This document shows, piece by piece, positions 57,190 to 64,000 of a DNA stretch of 64,000 nucleotides; position 1 is the first letter of the stretch, and each line of letters begins with the position of its first letter. Both the position numbers and the translations under genes were made by a program. The notes under the pieces were generated by a model. It ran no database searches, was not told the origin of the DNA, and saw only the letters and a program-made list of their open reading frames with translations. Origin of the DNA: Tachypleus tridentatus (Eukaryota > Arthropoda > Merostomata > Xiphosura > Limulidae). The stretch is from assembly GCF_004210375.1 (NCBI RefSeq), contig NW_027467782.1:22795276-22859275 (forward strand), written 5' to 3'.

Positions 57190-59010
57190 ACTAATTGTTG
57201 CTATTGCAATGCTAGATATATTAGAAATAAATCAGTTCAAAGCAGTTGTGGAAACTGAGTATTTTGATATTATGGGTATTGATGAAATGTGGTTGGATAT
57301 TAACAACTTTGATTATGGAATTTTTTTCAAAATATCAGACTACAGATTATTTACTAGAGATAGAGTATGAAAAATAAGGGGGGAGTAGCTTTATATGTGA
57401 GGAGTGAAATACATCCTGTTGAGGTTGGATCATATTAAAGAAAACAGCGATAAGTTTGAGTCAATTTAGATTAGTGTTAGTAGATATAGATGGAAAAGTC
57501 TTGTAAATGAGATTTGTTATAGATCATGATATCAGAATGTAGAAGTTAATCAGAAACTATATAATGAGATCAGAATGGTACCTGAAAAGGATGTTATTAT
57601 GGGAGACTTTAATTTTAGTGGTATTGATTGGAGAATTTTCAATTTGACAGTGAGGGGGATAGGTTTTTGAAAACTTATAAATACTTTTATATACCAGCTG
57701 GTGTCAGAACCTACAAATGAGGAAGCTAGATTTAATATTATCATCTTATGTTAATATGATAAACAGAAGTTGTGACTGGTGAGCATTTAAGTGCAAGCAG
57801 CCATTGCACTATTAGGTTTAGAATTTTACTGCTTGTAGAATTTAAAACCGATTTAACCCTGTTTCTAAATTTCAGGAAAGCCAATTTTATGGAATGAGAC
57901 ATGATCTGGCATCCATAGATTGGACTAAAAGTTGGGATCTTGAAACATTCATTTGCATGCAGACCATACATATTCCCTACAGAAAAAATAGGGCAGAAAA
58001 GTATGGTTTAGTATAGGCTTAAGAAACCATATTATGGATAAACATAAAAATTCAAGAAATTCAAACTTACTGTAAATAATAAGAACTTGGAAGACTGTAG
58101 GATATCAAGAGAACAGGTTAAAAAGGAAAACAGAAGGGCAAAACTGTATATGAAAGAGCATTGGCTGAGAGATTGAAATCAAACAATGAGGAATTTCTAG
58201 TTATGTGATTGGTAAGCAAAATGTTAGAATGGGGATTGAGCATCTTAAAAGTGATAGTGGGAAGCTGATCTTGGAAGATTACAAGATCATAAACTTGTTA
58301 AATTATGCGTTCTTTTCACTTTTTATAAAGGAAAATTAAAGTGTTATGCCTCAACTAGAGTACGTAATGTATAAGAAAAGTATTGAAATAACAGTTTTAA
58401 TTTTTCTTTCTGAAATTGTGATAAAAGTTGGGAAACCTCAAAACTGTTAAATTCCTGGGCCAGACAACTTTTATTCTGGAGTTTTAAAGGAACATAAAGA
58501 ATTTATTTTTGAATAACTAGCTAATAGTTTTTATAGATTATTAAGTAGTGAAAGAAGACTGGAAGTTGACTAATGTTAGTTTAATATTTAAAGAAGGTGA
58601 TGCACATTGTCCAAGCAATTATAGGCCAGTTAGTCTTACATCAGTGGTTGGAAGGATTTTGGAGATTGTGATTAAAGGTGCATTGCAGGATCACTTAAAG
58701 TAGTTTGACATAATGTCAGAGCCAGTGTGGTGTCACTGAGGGAATATCTTGTTTAACAAACATTCTGACATTCTTTGAGAATGTAACTGAAAGAGTTTGT
58801 GAAGGATATTCTGTGGATATAGTTTACATTGATTTTCAGAAAGCATTTGATAAAATGTGACTAACAAAAGACTTGCTATAAAAATTAACTGTATGGGTGT
58901 GGGGGAAATGTTATTAAACTGGTTAGAAAATTGGTTGGAGAGTAGTAAGAAATAGAATTATGTCTGACAAGATTTTCGTTGTAAATGGTGTTCTTCAGAG
59001 CTTTGTGTTG
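57190..59010 (+). pseudogene. CR1-like LINE ORF2: endonuclease and reverse transcriptase remnants
   Basis: The endonuclease shows EYFDIMGIDEMWLDINN, DYRLFTRDRV, GGVALYVRSEIHPVEV and VIMGDFNFSGIDW. The reverse transcriptase shows ASSLTSVVGRILEIVIKGAL (finger/palm entry), then VDIVYIDFQKAFDKM (motif A Asp). It fades after INCMGVG and EMLLNWLENWL near 58.95 kb; motif C is not reached. Stops and shifts throughout. Strand and order agree with the esterase remnant upstream, giving one element of about 2.4 kb. Confidence 0.6.
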
Positions 59011-59222
59011 GGTCCTTTGTATTGCCAGCCAGTTTACCATTTTAAGTTTAACTAACACTTTAGTTTTGTGAACAATGTAATCATGGGTTTTCAAATGAGT
59101 AGGTTTTATTCCATGGTTACAATTAAATATGTTTATTATCAATATTATTATTATCATTATGCTTATTATCATAAACAGATATTAAGAATAACTTTAAGTT
59201 AATTGGACAATACATTTTAGAC
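59011..59222. other. short AT-rich spacer with ATT/ATC runs
   Basis: TTATTATCAATATTATTATT-like low-complexity sequence. No gene seen. Confidence 0.5.
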
Positions 59223-59731
59223 TTGTTAATTCAACACACTTATTACTTATTTTCCCCCTCGGTGTGGATTCCTGTACGTGGTGAGGGGACCTCCCAGGGA
59301 AGGTTCTGTTCTGTCTGGTTACCTTCTCTGGGATCTAAACATCCACCCACATGTTTGCCGTGCGTGGCGACCCGTGAAGGGGAGGAAAGGATCCTGGTGG
59401 TTGAGGGGTCCAACCCTAACACACCACTTTGGCCTCGAATTCCTGTAGACAGGCGGCCTTTGGGTGGCCCCCCTTGGGTCAATCGGCTGGTCCACTTGGG
59501 CTAGAGTCAACCAAGTACCAGTGTTGGAAGTTCTCAACGGGTGTTGTAGACATTGTGCCTGATGCTGGTGTTTGGGTATAGTGCTCACGAAATCCTGGCG
59601 TTGTTGCATTGTCCTTGTAGTGCGTCCCCTTGTAGGGCTCCATGGTGGGTGGGGTCAGTGGGTACCGAAATTTTTCCTTTTTCCTATGGATCCTCCAAAA
59701 AATTTAAATAAAATTGTGAAAAAAACAGTCG

Positions 59732-60951
59732 ATGGGTAAGCGACCACGTCTTGAAGACTCTAAACAGCAATCTTCAACATCTGTAACACACGTACCTTAT
59801 TTTCTTATATTACATTCTCTTTCGGAAAAACCTTTAGGGCAAATGTTCCCCTTTTTTATTCAGAAGGGACTAGAGGGACTTGCTGGCTCTCCAAAGTCAG
59901 TAAAGAAGCTTCGATCTGGAGACATATTGGTTGAAACATCCACACCACAACACAGTGAACTCCTCTTGAATTCAAAGGCAATTGGGGATATACCTATTGA
60001 GTTTACACCTCATGCTACTTTGAATTCTTCACGAGGAGTTATTGTTGAGAGGGATTTGAAGAACGTTCCCGAGTCAGAGATTCTCGCTGGTCTCTCCACT
60101 CAAGGAGTTTCTGCAGTGAGGCGCATCTCCACTCTTAAAGATGGAGTTACACTGCCAACAAATACCCTTGTGTTGACATTTACTTCATCACGTGCACCTG
60201 CCACCATCAAGGCAGGTTATCTCATTTGCAGAGTTCGGTCACACATTCCAAACCCTCTTTGATGTTTCCAATGTCAGAGATTCGGCCACTCAAATACATC
60301 ATGTCGTGGTTCCCTGACATGTGCTCGTTGTGGAGGCAAGGACCACGATGCCCATGAATGTGACATGGACCCAAATTGCGTCAACTGCAATGGTTCTCAA
60401 CCCTCTTACTTTCGTTCTTGCCCAAAATGGTTGGAGGCAAAAGAGGTGCAGCATTTGAAAACGATACATAACATTAGTTATCCTGAGGCTCGGAAATTGC
60501 TGCCCACCACTCCATCTCGGACATATGCTGCTGCACTTCATTTCACAACTATAGTGGGATGCAGATAGATCTCTCTGTGCCTCCAGGAGAATCGTTTGCA
60601 AAACAAATGAAAAGCCTTTTGAACTCCGTGGTTAAAAAGGTTGATGAATCGACTTCCACACCCATCTCTGTTCCTCCCATACCTTCCAACAAACCACATG
60701 ATCCACGTCCTTCAGTTTCAAATACAGACATTTGTTTTAATACATCTTTTTCTCCCACCCCAAGAGGCAAAACAATTATTCGTTTGCGTCCTCAGTCACT
60801 GGTCTCCCCTTCCAATAACAAAGACCTGCCCACTTGACCCAGGGCAGGATCCATGAAGGTTGGTATACTTCTTCCGACTAAGGACAGTAAAGAAAAAAGA
60901 CGTGGTCGTAAACAGAAGGGCTCTCCAGCCACTTCACCTACCCGTTCTTAA
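59732..60951 (+). pseudogene. LINE ORF1: gag-like protein with CCHC knuckles
   Basis: ATG at 59,732 (MGKRPRLEDSKQQSSTS). The RRM-like part includes KSVKKLRSGDILVET and RGVIVERDLKNVPESEILAG. A TGA at 60,260 sits where a CGA codon would read straight into CFQCQRFGHSNTSC, CARCGGKDHDAHEC and CVNCNGSQPSYFRSC. A one-base shift at about 60,560 moves to QIDLSVPPGESFAKQMKSLL. A second TGA (60,836) also sits at a former CGA position, and the frame ends at TAA 60,949-60,951. The Pro/Lys-rich tail is RRGRKQKGSPATSP. In family terms it packages the element RNA. Confidence 0.75.
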
Positions 60952-60954
60952 AAA

Positions 60955-63900
60955 ATGGCCACCTTGATACAATGGAACTGTCGAGGTTTACGTTCTAATC
61001 TGGATGATATCAAAACACTGATTGCTTCCTACCATCCTGTTTGTCTTTCCTTACAAGAAACATTTCTCAAACCTGCTGACACAGTCTCCATTCGGCAGTT
61101 TTCTCTGTACAGAAATGACAGGCATGTGTGATGTACATGGAGGGGTAGCACTATTGGTTGATCAGCATGTGCCCACCATGTCTTTGTCACTCAACACATC
61201 CTTGGAGGCCGTAGCCATCCGTGTTTCCTTGGGTCATACCATCACTGTTTGTTCTCTGTACCTGTCCCCTGGAGAGACATATGATCAATCAGACCTTGAT
61301 GCTCTCGTTGAACAGTTGCCGTCTCCATTTCTAATCCTGGGGGATTTTAATGGACATCATCAACTCTGGGAAAGTGCTGTTATTGATGGGAGGGGTCGAT
61401 CTGTAGAGCGTATTGTCTCTGATCACAATCTTTCTCTTTTCAATACTAGTTCTTCCACTTACTTTCATGCACCAAGTCAGTCCTTTACCGCTATTGATCT
61501 CTCGGATTGCTCCCCTTCATTATTCTCCCATTTTTCATGGAGGGTTGACAGTAATCCACTAGGCAGTGATCATTTTCCTATCCTTTTGAGAGAGACTGGC
61601 CGTGGTCGATGCCACCCTACCCGCGTGCCCCGGTGGAAGCTAGATCAGGCAGACTGGTCCACTTTCACTGCTCTCGCATAACTTGATCCTGCCATCGTAA
61701 ATCAGCCATCAATAGACGACTGTGTAGCAGCGGTAACTGGCTGTATTATACAAGCAGCTGCTCAGTGTATTCCTAAAACCTCGACACGTTTTCCACGTTA
61801 TCCTCATCCGTGGTGGAATCCTGCTTGCCACTTAGCACGGAAGGGTCAAAAACGGGCCTGGGATACTTTTCGTAGATATTCCACACTTTCAAACCGTGTT
61901 GCTTTTCAACGGGCCTGTGCACATGTTAGGTGGGTAAGACGTCAAAGCCAGAAGGAATCTTGGATTAAGTTCACAATTAGCATATCTTTAACCACCAGTT
62001 CCAAAATCATATGGGACAGGATTCGAAAGGTTAATGGGCACTACAATTTAGTCCCCTTCTTGATCTTACTCTCTGATTGTCAGGAGGTGGCTGATGTCCG
62101 GAGCATCGCTGATACTCTAGGTGAAAGCTTTTCCCGGGCATCTAGCACTTCTGCTTGTTCCTCCACCTCCTTGGCCATCAAGACTCGAACAGAGCGATTA
62201 CCTCTTTCCTTTCGAACTGACTGTTTCTTTGACTACAATTGTTCCTTTACCCTGGTGGAACTGAAAATGGCCCTTCATCGGTCTACTAGTACATCTGTTG
62301 GACCTGATGATGTTCATTATGACATGCTGCACCATCTATCTCCTGCTTCTCTTGATGCTCTTCTGATTGTCTTTAACCGGATCTGGCAGGAGAATGTTTT
62401 TCCTGATGCCTGGCGCCAGGCTATTATTTAACCTTTCTCTAAGCCAGGAAAGATCCCAAGATTCCTTCAAACTACCGTCCAATTGCTTTGACGAGCTGTC
62501 TCTGTAAGACCTTAGAAAGAATGGTTAATGCTCGTCTTGTTTGGTTCCTCGAATCAAACAATCTCCTCTCGCCCATCTAATGTGGGTTCCGACGACAGCA
62601 CTCCACCACAGACCACCTAATTCGTCTTGAAACATCTATCAGAGAAGCCTTTCTCAAACGCCAACATCTTGTATCAATATTCTTTGACATAGAGAAGGCT
62701 TACGACACAACATTGAGGTATGGCGTTTTGCGAGACCTCCATACATATGGGTTACGTGGCCATTTACCCATGTTTATTAAAAAAATTTTAGTGGACAGGA
62801 GATTCCAAGTTCGTGTGGTTTCGACACTTTCCCGTTCTTTTGTACAGGAACTTGAAGTCCCTCAAGGCTGTGTATTGAGTGTCACACTTTTCAGTATAAA
62901 GATAAATGCCATCACTGAACAACTTCCTGTCACTGTTGCGAATGGGCTGTATGTCGACGAGTTTCACATCTCATGTCAGTCGTCAAACATGAGATACATT
63001 GAGCGACAACTACAAACTGCCCTCAATCGTGTACTGAAGTGGACTCTGGCGAACGGCTTTAATTTCTTTCTCTCTAAAACCGTATGCATGCACTTTTGCC
63101 GTCAACAGGGTATTCACCCTGATATTGGTGAAGTTTTGCTGCCAGTGGTCCCTGAGACCAAGTTCTTGGGGCTTATCTTTGATCGTAAACTGACCTTTAT
63201 ACCACACTTAAAGCAGCTTCGGGTCAAATGCACAAGAGCACTGAACATCCTCCGTGTCCTCTCTTCTTCCAGTTGGGGAGCAAATCGATGTTCAATGTTA
63301 AAGGTATATCGTGCTCTTATTCGATCAAAACTTGACTATGGATCAATGGTCTATGGCTCTGCCAGACTCTCGGCCTTAAAGATGTTGGACCCTATTCATC
63401 ATCAAGGACTTCGACTCTGCACTGGGGCTTTCCGTACCTCTCCAGTTGAAAGCTTATACGTTGAATCTCATGAACCTTCTCTGCACCTTCGCCGTTTGCA
63501 ACTATCTTTACAATATACTTCGAAACTTCGTTCCTTACCAAAGCATCCCACCTGGGAATGTGTTTTCCTTCCTCGGTGTGCAGTACTTTTTCAGAACAGA
63601 CGATCTGTCATTGCTCCGTTTGGCCTTCGCATCCGGGCGCAATTGGATGAATTGGGTCTGTCCTTGGATAACATTGCAGATTCCACAGGTCAGCCCATCC
63701 CACCATGGCTTATTACAGCCCCAAATTTGACCTTTCTTTCGGTCACCTAAAAAAGGCAGATACTCCAGATTCGAAGTACCGTCTTTTATTTAATGAATAT
63801 CTTTCGAACAATCATTCAGTTCCCATTTATACAGATGCTTCCAAATCAGGTAATTCAGTGGGCTCTGCTATGGTTTGCTGTGGTTCAGTAGTTGCGCACA

Positions 63901-64000
63901 GAATCCCCTCTACAGCTTCTGTGTTCACTGTTGAATTGTATGCCATATCTCTTGCCCTGGATCATATTGCAGCTGAGCAGTACTCCATCTACACTATTTA
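60955..64000 (+). pseudogene. LINE ORF2: AP endonuclease, reverse transcriptase, start of RNase H
   Basis: ATG at 60,955 (MATLIQWNCRGLRSNLDD). Endonuclease: SLQETFLKP, then a one-base shift at about 61,115, TVCSLYLSPGE, FLILGDFNGHHQLWE and LGSDHFPI. Linker 61.7-62.0 kb (HPWWNPACHLARKGQKRAW). Polymerase: TSVGPDDVHYDMLHHLS, a TAA at 62,429 after WRQAII, YRPIALT, TLERMVNARLVWFLE, FFDIEKAYDT (motif A), EVPQGCVLSVTLFS (motif B) and GLYVDEFHIS, in which the second catalytic Asp of the usual VDD is Glu. The thumb ends near 63,750. RNase H begins at about 63,815 (IYTDASKSGNSVGSAM, then ELYAISLALDHI) and runs off the end. Confidence 0.78.

Larger units (their letters stand above)
59223..64000 (+). mobile_element. 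I/Jockey-type LINE with RNase H domain, continues past the window
   Basis: The 5' leader (59,240-59,730) is GC-richer than the flanks (GTGAGGGGACCTCCCAGGG and on) and non-coding. ORF1 (gag) and ORF2 (endonuclease, reverse transcriptase, RNase H) follow, separated by three bases. A visible RNase H domain at the end sets it apart from the Jockey-like copies at 14-35 kb. The decay is light: most lesions are single stops or shifts. Confidence 0.8.

Noticed and set aside
59243-59609. Overlapping frames in the 5' leader of the last LINE
   Set aside because: GC-rich leader gives long frames on both strands by chance; none has a family match and gag starts at 59,732.
1-64000. CRISPR array, rRNA operon, prophage or bacterial operon
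   Set aside because: No regularly spaced repeats, no rRNA, no Shine-Dalgarno-led gene series; spliced genes and SINEs show nuclear animal DNA.

Overview
The window is animal nuclear DNA. It is AT-rich, has spliced genes with GT-AG introns, tRNA-derived SINEs, and is dense in transposable elements. No bacterial-style operons, CRISPR arrays or rRNA were seen. From memory, two SINEs (about 46.14-46.40 kb and 48.60-48.73 kb) and the 5' leader of the last retrotransposon (59.2-59.7 kb) look like repeats common in horseshoe crabs. I therefore favour a chelicerate such as a horseshoe crab, with moderate confidence. A run of exactly 500 N (47,941-48,440) marks a scaffold join.

Region 1 (0.9-9.1 kb, minus strand): a C2H2 zinc-finger plus tnp2-like (CACTA/EnSpm-type) transposase gene, followed by a spliced gene for a SAMD3-like protein whose four exons I could place at splice sites. 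Both reading frames carry several single-base shifts, mostly at homopolymer runs.

Region 2 (10.4-35.3 kb): a mostly head-to-tail array of non-LTR retrotransposons, all on the minus strand. At least six are Jockey-like (gag with CCHC knuckles, then AP endonuclease and reverse transcriptase) and one is R2-like (restriction-like endonuclease). Four of the junctions hold copies of a plus-strand module (M1-M4). Its sequence varies but its predicted RNA stems are kept by paired changes. I consider this the most interesting feature of the window. The array is interrupted by a hAT element (11,087-14,042), a mariner (28,640-29,995), a TA-flanked MITE (33,347-33,818) and a short foldback element (34,824-34,925).

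Region 3 (35.3-50.8 kb): mostly unrecognised AT-rich DNA with a decayed gag fragment, a decayed Ty3/gypsy element (39.25-41.2 kb), a decayed Tc3-like element (43.87-45.2 kb), two SINEs and the gap.

Region 4 (50.8-64 kb): a complete but decayed ZMYM1-like hAT (50,803-54,088, 8-bp target duplication), a decayed CR1-like LINE with an SGNH-esterase remnant (56.6-59.0 kb), and the 5' 4.8 kb of a plus-strand I/Jockey-type LINE with an RNase H domain that runs off the window end.

Apart from the SAMD3-like/tnp2 locus, itself probably transposon-derived, I find no convincing host gene.
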